This document shows positions 50,268-59,199 of a DNA stretch of 64,000 nt, in pieces (the first letter of the stretch is position 1; every line of letters starts with the position of its first letter). Position numbers and translations under genes: made by a program. Origin of the DNA: Luteimonas huabeiensis HB2 (GTDB lineage: Bacteria; Pseudomonadota; Gammaproteobacteria; Xanthomonadales; Xanthomonadaceae). A model generated the notes under the pieces. The model had not been told where the DNA came from, made no database searches, and worked only from the letters and a program-made list of their open reading frames with translations. The stretch spans positions 1 to 64,000 of the forward strand of contig NZ_JAAN01000010.1 in NCBI RefSeq assembly GCF_000559025.1, read 5' to 3'.

Positions 50268-51613
50268 CGTCCCTCGGTGCCGCCGGCACCGTCACCGGCT
50301 CCAAGCACCTGCTGACCCACGGCGACACCCGCATCCTGATCGATTGCGGCCTGTTCCAGGGCCTGAAGAACCTGCGCGAACTCAACTGGCAGCGGCTGCC
50401 GGTGGAGCCGCGCGACATCGACGCGGTGGTGCTCACCCATGCCCATCTCGACCATTGCGGCTACCTGCCGCGGCTGCTGCTGGACGGCTTCTCCGGTCCG
50501 ATCTTCGCGACCGCCGCGACCCGCGACGTGGCCGAGCTGATCCTGCTCGACAGCGCCTGGCTGCAGGAGAAGGACGCCGAGTTCGCCAACCGCAAGGGCT
50601 TCTCCAAGCACAAGCCGGCGCTGCCGCTGTACCGGGTGGCCGACGCCGAACGCACCCTGGCCGCGTTCCGGCCGGTGCCGTGGCACCGGCCGGTGGCGCT
50701 GCCGGGCGGCGCGACGCTGCGATTCCGCCGCGCCGGGCACATCCTCGGCGCGGCCAGCGCGCAGATCGACGTGGCCGGCCGGACCTTCGCCTTCTCCGGC
50801 GACCTGGGCCGCTACGACGATCCGGTGATGCATCCGCCCGAAGCGGTGCCCGAGGCCGACTACGTCGTGGTCGAGTCGACCTACGGCAACCGCCGCCACG
50901 ACCGCGCCGATCCGGTCGAGGCCCTCGGCGAGACGATCGAGCGCACGGCGCTGCGCGGCGGCACCGTGGTGATTCCCGCCTTCGCGGTCGGCCGCGCGCA
51001 GACCCTGATCCACGAGCTGTGGCGGCTGCGCGAGGCCGGCCGGCTGCGCAACGTGCCGACCTACCTCGACAGCCCGATGGCCACCAGCGCCACCGAGCTG
51101 CTGCACCGCCACGCCGCCGATCACAAGCTCGATCCCGCCGACTACGAGGCCGCCTGCGCCGCGGTCACCTACGTGCGCGACGTGGAGGCATCCAAGGCGC
51201 TGTCGGCCAACCGCTATCCCAAGATCGTCATTTCCGCCAGCGGCATGGCCACCGGCGGCCGCGTGCTGCACCACATCGCCGCGTTCGCGCCGGACCATCG
51301 CAACACCCTGCTGTTCTCCGGTTTCCAGGCCGCGGGCACGCGCGGGCGCAAGCTGCTCGACGGCGCCCGCGAGACCAAGATCTACGGGCAGTGGGTGAGC
51401 GTGAACGCCGAGGTGGCGGAGATCCCCTCGCTTTCGGCGCATGCCGACAGCGACGAACTGATGCGCTGGCTGTCGGGCTTCCGGCGGCCGCCGCAGCGGG
51501 TGTTCGTGGTCCACGGCGAGCCGGAGGCCTCCGAGGCGCTGCGCGAGCGCATCCAGCGCGAGCTGGACTGGCCCGCGACGGTGCCGCTGCAGAACCGGAA
51601 CTACCCGCTGTGA
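50255..51613 (+). CDS. MBL-fold RNase/CPSF-like protein with RMMBL domain
   Basis: The 452-residue beta-CASP metallo-beta-lactamase is of the CPSF/YSH1-like group. Its metal sites are LTHAHLDHCGYLP (H-x-H-x-D-H), HILGAASAQ, FSGDLGR (Asp) and SLSAHADSDELM. Beta-CASP motifs include VVESTYGNR and ISASGMATGGRVLHH. The C-terminal RMMBL segment ends VFVVHGEPEASEALRERI. Members cut RNA endo- or exonucleolytically. In this operon, it could feed ribonucleotides to the phosphorylase downstream. Its stop overlaps the next start by four bases (GTGA). Confidence 0.88.
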   Translation: MLSLTSLGAAGTVTGSKHLLTHGDTRILIDCGLFQGLKNLRELNWQRLPVEPRDIDAVVLTHAHLDHCGYLPRLLLDGFSGPIFATAATRDVAELILLDSAWLQEKDAEFANRKGFSKHKPALPLYRVADAERTLAAFRPVPWHRPVALPGGATLRFRRAGHILGAASAQIDVAGRTFAFSGDLGRYDDPVMHPPEAVPEADYVVVESTYGNRRHDRADPVEALGETIERTALRGGTVVIPAFAVGRAQTLIHELWRLREAGRLRNVPTYLDSPMATSATELLHRHAADHKLDPADYEAACAAVTYVRDVEASKALSANRYPKIVISASGMATGGRVLHHIAAFAPDHRNTLLFSGFQAAGTRGRKLLDGARETKIYGQWVSVNAEVAEIPSLSAHADSDELMRWLSGFRRPPQRVFVVHGEPEASEALRERIQRELDWPATVPLQNRNYPL

Positions 51614-53154
51614 ACGCCGCAGCGCGCGCGCCGGTGCCGGTGCTGCACGCCCACCGCATGCGCCTGCATGCGCAGCACCAGTGCATCGCGATCGTGCACG
51701 CCGAGTGCCACGTCAGCCATGCCGAGGGACTGTCCCCGCGCAGCCAGGTGCTGGTGATCGCCGGCGGCCGCCAGGTGCAGGCGCTGCTGTACCAGACCGA
51801 CAGTCCGTCGTTCGGGCTCGACCGGGTGGCGTTGTCGGAAGCCGCCTGGGACGCGCTGGGGATCTCCGACGGCGACACCGTGGAGGTCCGCCACGCGCCG
51901 CTGCTCGAATCGCTGGCGGCGGTGCGCCGGCGCGTGTACGGCGGGCGCCTGGGCGCGGGGGACTTCGCCGCCATCGTCGGCGACGTGGCCGCCGGCCGCT
52001 ACACCGACGTGCACCTGTCGGCATTCCTCACCGCGACCGCGGTGCTGCCGCTGGACGCGGACGAGACCGTGCACCTGACCCGCGCCATGGTGGAGGCCGG
52101 CGAGCGCCTGCGCTGGCCGGGCGCGGTGGTGGTGGACAAGCACTGCGTCGGCGGGCTGCCGGGCAACCGCACCACCCCGCTGGTGGTCGCCATCGCCGCC
52201 GCCAACGGCCTGACCATGCCCAAGACCTCCTCGCGCGCGATCACCTCGCCGGCCGGCACCGCCGACACCATGGAGACCCTGGCGCCGGTCGATCTCGACC
52301 TCGCCACGCTGCGCCGGGTGGTCGAGGCCGAAGGCGGCTGCCTGGCCTGGGGCGGGGCGATGCACCTGAGCCCGGTGGACGACGTCTTCGTGCGCATCGA
52401 GCGCGAGCTGGACATCGACAGCGAGGGCCAGATGATCGCCTCGGTGCTGTCGAAGAAGATCGCCGCCGGCGCCACCCACGTGGTCATCGACATCCCGGTC
52501 GGCCCGACCGCCAAGGTGCGCAGCCGCGAGGCCGCCGAGCATCTGGCCCGCCGCCTGACGGCGACGGCGGATGCCTTCGGCGTCGCCCTGCGCTGCCTGT
52601 TCACCGATGGCATGCAGCCGGTCGGGCGCGGCATCGGGCCTGCGCTGGAAGCGCGCGACGTGCTAGCGGTGCTGCGCAACGCCGCCGATGCCCCGCAGGA
52701 CCTGCGCGAACGCGCCGTCCTGGTCGCCGGCGCGGTGCTGGAGCTGGGCGGCGCGGCCGCCGAAGGCGACGGCCCGCGCCTGGCGCTGGACACGCTCGAC
52801 AGCGGCCGCGCCTGGGCGCGCTTCCAGCGCATCTGCGATGCCCAGGGCGGTCTGCGCGAGCCGCCGCAGGCGCGTTATGTCGAACCGCTGCGCGCCGCGC
52901 GCGCCGGGCGGGTGACGGCGATCGACAACCGCAAGCTGTCGCGGCTGGCCAAGCTGGCCGGGGCCCCGGAGCGCAAGGCCGCCGGCGTCGATCTGTCGGT
53001 GCGCCTGGGCACGCGGGTCGAGCGCGGCCAGCCGCTGTTGTACCTGCACGCGCAGACGCCGGGCGAGCTGGCCTATGCGCTGGCGTTCGCCCGCGATGCC
53101 GGCGGCATCGTCCGCATCGAGGATCCCGCGCGCCCGCCCGAGGCTCGACCATGA
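51610..53154 (+). CDS. AMP/thymidine-phosphorylase family enzyme (long, archaeal-type)
   Basis: This 514-residue enzyme has an N-terminal beta-rich extension (about 1-95), then the phosphorylase core: GRYTDVHLSAFLTA, VVDKHCVGGLPGNRTTPLVVAIAAANGLTMPKTSSRAITSPAGTADTMETL, IDSEGQMIASVLSKKIAAGATHVVIDIPVGPTAKV and a C-terminal biotin-like strand region. The KHCVGGLPGNRTT segment and the extension are those of archaeal AMP phosphorylases (NMP plus phosphate gives base plus ribose-1,5-bisphosphate). Bacterial copies are often called thymidine phosphorylase. A GTG start overlaps the upstream stop; ATGA joins it to ackA. Confidence 0.85.
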   Translation: MNAAARAPVPVLHAHRMRLHAQHQCIAIVHAECHVSHAEGLSPRSQVLVIAGGRQVQALLYQTDSPSFGLDRVALSEAAWDALGISDGDTVEVRHAPLLESLAAVRRRVYGGRLGAGDFAAIVGDVAAGRYTDVHLSAFLTATAVLPLDADETVHLTRAMVEAGERLRWPGAVVVDKHCVGGLPGNRTTPLVVAIAAANGLTMPKTSSRAITSPAGTADTMETLAPVDLDLATLRRVVEAEGGCLAWGGAMHLSPVDDVFVRIERELDIDSEGQMIASVLSKKIAAGATHVVIDIPVGPTAKVRSREAAEHLARRLTATADAFGVALRCLFTDGMQPVGRGIGPALEARDVLAVLRNAADAPQDLRERAVLVAGAVLELGGAAAEGDGPRLALDTLDSGRAWARFQRICDAQGGLREPPQARYVEPLRAARAGRVTAIDNRKLSRLAKLAGAPERKAAGVDLSVRLGTRVERGQPLLYLHAQTPGELAYALAFARDAGGIVRIEDPARPPEARP

Positions 53155-54452
53155 GCGTCCGGCCCCCCGCCGCCGCCGACGCGCCGGACACGCTGCGCAA
53201 CCGCACCTTCGACGAATTGGCGGACGCCGCCGTGAGCGCTGCGCCAGCGCCGCCCGCCGACCGCTATCCCACCGAGGGCGAGCTGATCCTGGTGCTCAAC
53301 TGCGGCTCGTCGAGCATCAAGTTCGCGCTGTTCGACGCCGGCCGCGACCCGCTGCCGCGCGCGCCGGTGTGGAACGGCAAGGTGCAGGGCATCGGCGGGC
53401 CGTCGCCCACCTTCGGCGAGACCGGCGTGGCCCCGGCGCCGGTCGCGCTGGATGCCGCGCGGCCCCATCACGCGGCGCTGGCGCGGATCCGCGAGCGCGT
53501 GCTGGCGCGGCTGGGCGGCCGCCGCCTGCACAGCGTGGCCCATCGCGTGGTCCACGGCGGCAGCCGCTACTTCGCCCCGGTGCGCGTGGATGCCGGCGTG
53601 CTCGCCGACCTGAAGTCCTACGTCCCGCTGGCGCCGCTGCACCAGCCGTTCGCGCTGGAGGCGATGGAGATCCTGCTGCGCGAGCGGCCGGCGCTGCCGC
53701 AGGTCGCCTGCTTCGACACCGCCTTCCACCACACCCGGCCGCAGGTCGAGCAGCTGCTGCCGCTGCCCTACGCGGCCTGGGAGCGCGGCCTGCGCCGCTA
53801 CGGCTTCCACGGCCTGTCCTACGAGTACATGGCCGCGGCGCTGCCCGAGCGCCACGGCGAGGCGCTCGCGCGCGGGCGCACGATAGTCGCGCACCTGGGC
53901 AGCGGTGCCAGCCTGTGCGCCATGCGCGAGCTGCAGAGCGTCGCCACCACGATGGGCTTCTCCGCGCTGGACGGGCTGATGATGGGCACGCGCACCGGCG
54001 CGCTCGACCCGGGCGCGGTGCTCTACCTGATGGAGATCGAGAAGCTGAGCCTGGAGCAGGTGGCCCGCGTGCTCTACCACGAGTCCGGGCTGCTGGGCGT
54101 GTCCGGCATCTCCGCCGACCCGCGCGAACTGCTGGCCCGCGAGGCCGGGGCGCCGCGCGCGGCGCTGGCGCTGCAGCTCTACGTGCGCCGCATCGTGCGC
54201 GAGCTCGGCGCCCTGGCCGCGGTGCTGGGCGGGCTGGACCTGCTGGTGTTCACCGCCGGCATCGGCGAGCACAGCGCGGTCCTGCGCGAGCGCGTGTGCG
54301 CGCAGCTCGGCTGGCTCGGCGTCGCCCTGGACGCGGCGGCCAACGCCGCCGACGCGCCGACGATCTCCGCCGCCGGCAGCCGCGTGCGGGTGGGGGTGGA
54401 GCCCACCAACGAGGAATGGATCGCCGCCGGCCACGCGCGCGGCCTCGCATGA
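53151..54452 (+). CDS. ackA: Acetate/propionate kinase
   Basis: The 433-residue ASKHA kinase converts acetyl phosphate plus ADP to acetate plus ATP. Motifs are LILVLNCGSSSIKFALFD, AHRVVHGG, CFDTAFHHTRP (catalytic Asp), YGFHGLSYEY, VAHLGSGASLCA (phosphate loop), MGFSALDGLMMGTRTGALDPG and FTAGIGEHSAVLRE. An N-terminal extension of about 43 residues precedes the usual start. As last gene of the operon it would use the acetyl phosphate made by the phosphoketolase-like enzyme. No pta gene lies nearby, supporting that source. Confidence 0.93.
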   Translation: MSVRPPAAADAPDTLRNRTFDELADAAVSAAPAPPADRYPTEGELILVLNCGSSSIKFALFDAGRDPLPRAPVWNGKVQGIGGPSPTFGETGVAPAPVALDAARPHHAALARIRERVLARLGGRRLHSVAHRVVHGGSRYFAPVRVDAGVLADLKSYVPLAPLHQPFALEAMEILLRERPALPQVACFDTAFHHTRPQVEQLLPLPYAAWERGLRRYGFHGLSYEYMAAALPERHGEALARGRTIVAHLGSGASLCAMRELQSVATTMGFSALDGLMMGTRTGALDPGAVLYLMEIEKLSLEQVARVLYHESGLLGVSGISADPRELLAREAGAPRAALALQLYVRRIVRELGALAAVLGGLDLLVFTAGIGEHSAVLRERVCAQLGWLGVALDAAANAADAPTISAAGSRVRVGVEPTNEEWIAAGHARGLA

Positions 54453-54561
54453 GCCCGGTCTGCTGCCGTGCGGCCCGCCAGGCTCGCCGCCGCCTCGCGC
54501 GTCCGCGCGGCGGCCGCGCCCGAGCACCGCATCGCCTGTCGCGCGGACCCGCCGCGGTCGT

Positions 54562-56385
54562 TCAGGCCGGCGAGGCCGCGACCTCGCCGTCGCCGTCGCC
54601 GGCCAGGCGCCGCAGCTCGCGCAGCGATTCGGGTTCCTCCGCGATGCGCAGCGCCTCGCGCAGGCTGCGGAAGATCCGGTCCACGTAGCCCAGGTCGTTC
54701 ATCAGCGAGGCCGCCTGCAGGCCGTCCAGCTCCCCGTTGCGCACCATCGCGAACAGGCGCAGCCGGAACGCGCTGCCGAACTCGGCCGCGCTGCGGTCGA
54801 GCGCGTCCAGGCGCTCGTGGCGGGTCGCGTCCTCGGGCGGCAGCCGCCCGAGCGCGTACAACGCACGCAGTTGCGCGAACAGGTGGCGGCGCAGCGCCAG
54901 GTAGGCCTCGCGCCGCGGCGAATCCGCCTCGCGCAGGCGCAGGCCGAGGTTCTTCTGCAGGTGCTTGGCGTCCTTGACCGCGTTGACCAGTTGCAGCGCC
55001 ACCATCTGGCTCTGCGCCCAGAAGCGCTGGTGCGCCTCGTCCAGCGGCGCGTCCAGCCGGCCCATGAAGCTCAGCAGGTCGGCGTAGACGCCCTTGACGT
55101 GGCGCTGGTACAGCGCCTCGGCGTCCTCGTCGCCGTCGTCCGGACGCGCGTCCAGCGCCGTGGGGTCCGGCGCCGGCCCGTCCAGCCGCTCGACCGGCAG
55201 GTACAGCGCGCGGCAGATGGATTCCATGCACAGCCGGCCCAGGTGGCGCAGTTCCAGCGCGACCGCGGCGGCCGCGGCGTCGGCGGAATCCAGCGCCTGC
55301 TCGGCGAGGTGGCGCGCGCGGACGCGACCGGCCTGCGCCGGATCCGGCGCGGTGAGCACGGCCGGCTCGGCGGTATCGGGCAGCCGCCGCGCCAGCCAGG
55401 CGGCGAGCCGCGTCTGCGCCGGCCAGAACAGCGCCACGCCGCCGGCGTTGAACAGGGTGTGGAACAGCGCCAGCTGCAGCAGCGGATTGCCGCCGAAGCC
55501 GGCGAGATCCGCCGTCGCGCGCACCAGCCAGCCCAGCGGCGCCAGCAGCGCGAGCGCCAGCGCCGCGGTGACGGTGTTGAACACGACGTGCGCCAGCGCC
55601 AGCCGCTGCCCGCTGCGGTTGCCGCCGAGCATGCCGACCACAGCGGTGCTGAGGCTGCTGCCCACGTTCGAGCCGATCGCGATCGCCAGGCCCTGGTCGA
55701 GCTGCAGCTGGCCGCCGGCGAGCGCGGCCAGGGTCAGCATCAGCGTGGCATGGCTGGACTGCAGCACCACGGTGACCGCCAGGCCCGCGGCGACGAACAG
55801 CAACGTGCCCGCCGCGCCCGGCGACGCGATCGTTCCCAGGTCCGGGCCGCCGAAGGCGTCGAAGTCGGCCTTGATCTGGTCGATGCCCAGGAACACGAAG
55901 GCCACGCCCAGCACCACGCGCCCGGCCGCCTTGCTCCTGGGCCCGGCGAAGCCGGCGAGCACGCCGAACACCAGCATCGGCAGCGCCAGCGGCGACAGGC
56001 TCAGGTCCTGCCCGGCCAGCGCCAGCAGCCAGATGCCGCTGGTCGCGCCGAGGTTGGCGCCGAAGACGATGGCGATGCCGCCGGCGAGCTGGACCAGGCC
56101 CGCGCTCACGAACGCGATCGTCAGCAGCGACACCAGCGTGCTCGACTGCAGCACCATCGTGCCCGCGATACCGAACATCAGCCCCCGCGCCGGCGTGCCG
56201 GTGCTGCGCGCCAGCCACTGCTCGAGCCGGCCGCCGGCGAGCTGGCGCAGGCCTTCCTCCAGGCACTGCATGCCGAACAGGAACAGCGCCAGCCCGGCGC
56301 ACAGCTGCAGCCAGCCGTCGTTGCGCCAGAACGACCACGCCAGCGCAGCGCCTACCGCCGCGACCAGCCACATGCGCGCCTTCAC
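54562..56385 (-). CDS. Na/Pi cotransporter with PhoU-like tail
   Basis: The 607-residue protein is of the NptA/YjbB type. The two inverted transport repeats contain the signature QSSTLVSLLTIAFVSAGLV and GANLGATSG in the first half, and QSSHATLMLTLAALAGG and GSNVGSSLSTAVVG in the second. The C-terminal 220 residues form a helical PhoU-like domain (about 385-600). It moves phosphate with sodium across the inner membrane, usually for export or homeostasis. The GTG at 56385 or ATG at 56373 may serve as start. It is convergent with ackA. Confidence 0.9.
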   Translation of the reverse strand: MKARMWLVAAVGAALAWSFWRNDGWLQLCAGLALFLFGMQCLEEGLRQLAGGRLEQWLARSTGTPARGLMFGIAGTMVLQSSTLVSLLTIAFVSAGLVQLAGGIAIVFGANLGATSGIWLLALAGQDLSLSPLALPMLVFGVLAGFAGPRSKAAGRVVLGVAFVFLGIDQIKADFDAFGGPDLGTIASPGAAGTLLFVAAGLAVTVVLQSSHATLMLTLAALAGGQLQLDQGLAIAIGSNVGSSLSTAVVGMLGGNRSGQRLALAHVVFNTVTAALALALLAPLGWLVRATADLAGFGGNPLLQLALFHTLFNAGGVALFWPAQTRLAAWLARRLPDTAEPAVLTAPDPAQAGRVRARHLAEQALDSADAAAAAVALELRHLGRLCMESICRALYLPVERLDGPAPDPTALDARPDDGDEDAEALYQRHVKGVYADLLSFMGRLDAPLDEAHQRFWAQSQMVALQLVNAVKDAKHLQKNLGLRLREADSPRREAYLALRRHLFAQLRALYALGRLPPEDATRHERLDALDRSAAEFGSAFRLRLFAMVRNGELDGLQAASLMNDLGYVDRIFRSLREALRIAEEPESLRELRRLAGDGDGEVAASPA

Positions 56386-56544
56386 TCGTCCGCTGCCTTC
56401 GCGATCCGCCGAAAGGCGGCATTACATCACTTCGGCGATGCCGGCGCCGATACGCGCGGGCGAGGTCGCTCCGGCGCCGGTGTCGCGCGTAGACGACCGC
56501 GTGCCCGCGCAACGGGGCCGCGGAACACGCACGACGTGGCCCTG

Positions 56545-56818
56545 GGCTTGTATCGGCATTGCAGTGCGCGAAAGGGCCTCTTTTCCCCGCCTGCGGGGAC
56601 CTGTTGTCTTTCACTTCCCCCGCAAGCGGGGAGCATTCTGCTTTTCCCTTCCCCCGCAAGCGGGGGAAGGTGCCGAAGGCGGATGGGGGGGCACGCCGCA
56701 GGCGTGCGAACGTGCCCTCATCCGGCGCTGCGGCTTGCGGGAGAAGGAACGGCATGCGCCCGCTCGCGGGAGAAGGGGGCGACGGCAAGGGACTGCGGCC
56801 GCGCTGAAAGAGATTCGT
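56545..56818. repeat. Composite intergenic repeat, copy 5 (complete)
   Basis: The left edge is GGCTTGTATCGGCATTGC then AGTGCGCGAAAGGG. Units CCCCGCAAGCGGGG follow. The core (GGTGCCGAAGGCGGATGGG, hairpin GCACGCCGCAGGCGTGC, CCCTCATCCGGCGCTGC) is nearly identical to copy 4. Inverse units CTTGCGGGAGAAGG come next, and the right edge ends GCGCTGAAAG at about 56810. It lies between the divergent ends of the phosphate transporter start side and the BON gene 3' side. Confidence 0.87.
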
Positions 56819-57060
56819 GCGCAACTGGATACCGAGCCAGAGCGCTTGGCCGTGTACGCGCGCGAGTCTCCGGACCGGGGCGCATTCGCGCCGAGGGTGC
56901 GTCGATGCGAAGCAGGCGCGCCGCGAGAGGCGGGCGCGATCTTCAAGCCGGTTTGCCGTGAGCTTCGAGGCTGCGTTCGCGCCGCTCGCGGCTCGGGTCG
57001 CTCGGACGGTCTTCTCGCGCATCCGAACGGTGCGCACGTCCGGGGGAGGACGTCGCCGGA
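56819..57060. other. Gap between repeat copy 5 and the BON terminator
   Basis: Mixed-composition sequence without a supported reading frame, RNA gene or repeat. Together with copy 5 and the stretch 56386-56544 it makes up a 731-base gene-free interval; apart from the repeat and the terminator I see nothing in it. Confidence 0.5.
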
Positions 57061-57088
57061 CAAAAAAGACGGCGCCCGAAGGCGCCGT
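57061..57088 (-). terminator. Intrinsic terminator of the BON gene
   Basis: On the minus strand ACGGCGCC, loop TTCG, GGCGCCGT is followed by CTTTTTTG, a textbook stem, UUCG loop and U-run. It ends transcription of the gene at 57117-57491, whose stop lies 29 bases upstream. Confidence 0.9.
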
Positions 57089-57116
57089 TCGCTCCGACCG
57101 GGGCCGGAGGCGGAAC

Positions 57117-57491
57117 TCAATCGCGGTCGGTGGTGGCGCTGCCGACGGTCAGGTCGCTGTCGTCCACGCGCGCGACGCCTTCGATGTCCTGGGCGATGCG
57201 CTTGGCCTTGTCGGCCTGGGCCTGGGTCTCGACGTTGCCCGACAGCGCGACCACGCCGTTGTTGGTGACCACGCGGATGTCCATGCCGGAGACGTCGGAA
57301 TCGGCCAGCAGGCTGGACTTGACCTTGGTGGTGATCCAGGTGTCGTTGATCGGCTGGTCGGAGTCGGCGGCCGCTGCGCGGTCGGTGTTGGTGGGGCGGT
57401 GGTCGTCGGCCAGCGCGCCGCCGGCGACGAGCATCAGGCCGCCCGACAGGGCGATGGCGAGCGCGGCTTGCGGGGTGCGGAAACGGTTCAT
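57117..57491 (-). CDS. Exported BON-domain protein
   Basis: The 124-residue protein has a signal peptide (AALAIALSGGLMLVAGGALA) and one BON domain (about residues 47-118): INDTWITTKVKSSLLADSDVSGMDIRVVTNNGVVALSGNVETQAQADKAKRIAQDIEGVARVDDSDLTV. BON proteins (OsmY type) act in the periplasm under osmotic or envelope stress, probably binding phospholipid. The start 57491 is the one giving the signal peptide. A clear terminator follows, so it is a single-gene unit. Confidence 0.9.
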   Translation of the reverse strand: MNRFRTPQAALAIALSGGLMLVAGGALADDHRPTNTDRAAAADSDQPINDTWITTKVKSSLLADSDVSGMDIRVVTNNGVVALSGNVETQAQADKAKRIAQDIEGVARVDDSDLTVGSATTDRD

Positions 57492-57695
57492 GGGAAAGCC
57501 TTCGTCGTGTTGGGTGTGGGACCGGAGTGTTTCCGCGCGGTCGTCCACGAAGCGTGACCGCGGACCGGGCCGGCGTGAAATAAACGGGCGCTGGCGCTCA
57601 CGTGCGCGAACGCCGCCTGAGCGGCGCGCGAAAGCGCGCCCGCTGTCCGCTCTCGCAGCCGTCCGCCTCCGGCGCGTTTCGCGCCGCGGGCGCGT

Positions 57696-58091
57696 CTATC
57701 CGACGCGCACCATGCGCTGCAACAACCGCTCCATCACCGCGTCCAGGTCGCCGTGGCGGCAGCGGCCCATGTGCACGGTGGAGGTCTGCACCACCGCGCT
57801 GCGCTGGGCGGTGAGCCAGTGGAAGCGCGCGCGTTGCGGCAGCAGGCCGATCGGCCCGGCTTCGGCGCCGCCCGCGCACACGCGCGGGATCGCGGCCAGC
57901 GCGCGCCAGATCGCGTCCACGTCGGCGCCCGGGCACAGCGCCAGCAGCCGCGCGCGATCCAGCTCGATGCGCGCCTGCAGCCAGCGCCTGCGTTCGCACG
58001 ACAGCAGGATGCCGACGTTGAGGAATTCCTCGCGCTCCACGCGCGGCACCGCGCGCACCACCGCGTAGTCGTAGGTGTCAGCCGCGCGCAC
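57696..58091 (-). CDS. DUF3037 protein paired with a HipA-like kinase
   Basis: The 131-residue soluble protein starts at a GTG that lies inside the end of the HipA-like gene (14-base overlap), so the two are coupled. The opening ADTYDYAVVRAVPRVEREEFLNVGILLSCERRRWLQARI is the DUF3037 signature. This family nearly always accompanies a HipA-like kinase gene; the pair is of unknown function. The 204-base gap before the BON gene holds nothing recognised. Confidence 0.85.
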   Translation of the reverse strand: MRAADTYDYAVVRAVPRVEREEFLNVGILLSCERRRWLQARIELDRARLLALCPGADVDAIWRALAAIPRVCAGGAEAGPIGLLPQRARFHWLTAQRSAVVQTSTVHMGRCRHGDLDAVMERLLQRMVRVG

Positions 58092-58854
58092 GCATCGCCT
58101 CCTCGACGAACGCGGCGCGCTGCGCCAGCCGCGCCGACAGCCAGGCGACGTAGGCCGCGCGCTGCGCCTGCGGCGGCGCGAACGCATCGGGGCCGTCCAG
58201 CCAGGCATCCGGCACCTCGGCCACGATCGCGGCCAGGCGCGCGGGGTCGAGCTTCGGCGCCAGTTCCGCATCGGCCTGCGGGATCAGGTCGGCCCAGGGC
58301 AGCAGCACGTGGTCGCGGATCAGCGCGAACGCGGTGCCGGCGCCGTCCGCGCGGCCGTCCCAGCCGTGGTGGAAGTACAGCGCCGCGCCGTGGTCGATCG
58401 GGTGCAGGCGGCGGTGCCAGAGCATCAGGTTGGGGTTGCGCGCGGTGCGGTCGAGGTTGCAGACGTAGGCGTCGAACCAGACGATGCGCGAGGCCAGCGC
58501 CGGGTCCGGCTCCCAGGCCAGCGGATCGAAATTGATCGCGCCGGGCAGGTAGTCGAGGCCGAGGTTGAGGCCGCCGCTGGCGCGGATCAGGTGCTGGATC
58601 TCGGGATCGCCCTCGGTGCGCGCCAGTTCCGGGTCGAGTTCGGCGTACACCAGCTCCGGCACCGCCAGGCCCAGCGCCTGGCCGATGCGCCCGGCGATCC
58701 ATTCCGCCACCAGCGCCCGCGCGCCCTGGCCGGCGCCGCGGAACTTCAGCACGTAGAGCCCGTCGTCGTCGGCCTCGACCACGGCCGGCATCGAGCCGCC
58801 CTCGCGCAGCGGGGCGACGTAGCGATCGACCTGGACGGTGCGCGGTGCGTTCAT
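58078..58854 (-). CDS. HipA-like kinase domain protein
   Basis: The 258-residue protein of the HipA-like protein-kinase fold has PAVVEADDDGLYVLKFRGAGQGARALVAEWIAGRIGQALGL (ATP-side Lys), SRIVWFDAYVCNLDRTARNPNLMLW (catalytic Asp and Asn, H-x-D relaxed) and PIDHGAALYFHHGW (metal-binding Asp). It lacks the HipA N-subdomain and there is no HipB, so it is not a classic toxin-antitoxin kinase. With its DUF3037 partner it forms a conserved pair of unknown target. Confidence 0.82.
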   Translation of the reverse strand: MNAPRTVQVDRYVAPLREGGSMPAVVEADDDGLYVLKFRGAGQGARALVAEWIAGRIGQALGLAVPELVYAELDPELARTEGDPEIQHLIRASGGLNLGLDYLPGAINFDPLAWEPDPALASRIVWFDAYVCNLDRTARNPNLMLWHRRLHPIDHGAALYFHHGWDGRADGAGTAFALIRDHVLLPWADLIPQADAELAPKLDPARLAAIVAEVPDAWLDGPDAFAPPQAQRAAYVAWLSARLAQRAAFVEEAMRARG

Positions 58855-58904
58855 CGCGCGCAGCATAGCCGCTCGCGCGCTCGGCCTGCCGTGGCCGCGC
58901 CGCG

Positions 58905-59189
58905 CTACGGGGCCAGCCCGCGCCCCTGCGCGCGGGCGCGGGCGATCACCGCGCGCACGCGCTCGCGGTCGCGGTGCCGCGAGATCGCCACCGCGCCCAG
59001 CGCCAGCGCGCGCTCGCGCATGTCGGCGGGCACGTCGTAGTGCGCCCCGCTGGTCTTGTTCTGGAACGCATGGCGCGGGATGCCCAGCCGCGCCGCGAAG
59101 GCGTGCAGTTCGTCCAGGGTATCGGCCATCAGGTGCGCCCAGCGGCGCCCGCGCCACAGGACGACGGCGTCGTCCACGTAGACCGCCAT
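58905..59189 (-). CDS. DUF4031 protein
   Basis: This small 94-residue soluble protein opens MAVYVDDAVVLWRGRRWAHLMADTLDELHAFAARLG and continues with RHAFQNKTSGAHYDVPADMRERALALGAVAISRH, the DUF4031 pattern with conserved His, Tyr and Asp residues that look like a small catalytic or nucleic-acid site. No function has been assigned to the family. It lies 10 bases downstream of... the DUF3016 gene boundary on the opposite side (59200), same strand, so the two may be one transcript. Confidence 0.85.
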   Translation of the reverse strand: MAVYVDDAVVLWRGRRWAHLMADTLDELHAFAARLGIPRHAFQNKTSGAHYDVPADMRERALALGAVAISRHRDRERVRAVIARARAQGRGLAP

Positions 59190-59199
59190 CGGCGGCCGG

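Noticed and set aside
58078-58854. Classic HipBA persistence locus
   Set aside because: The kinase lacks the HipA N-subdomain and there is no HipB-type regulator; the partner is DUF3037.
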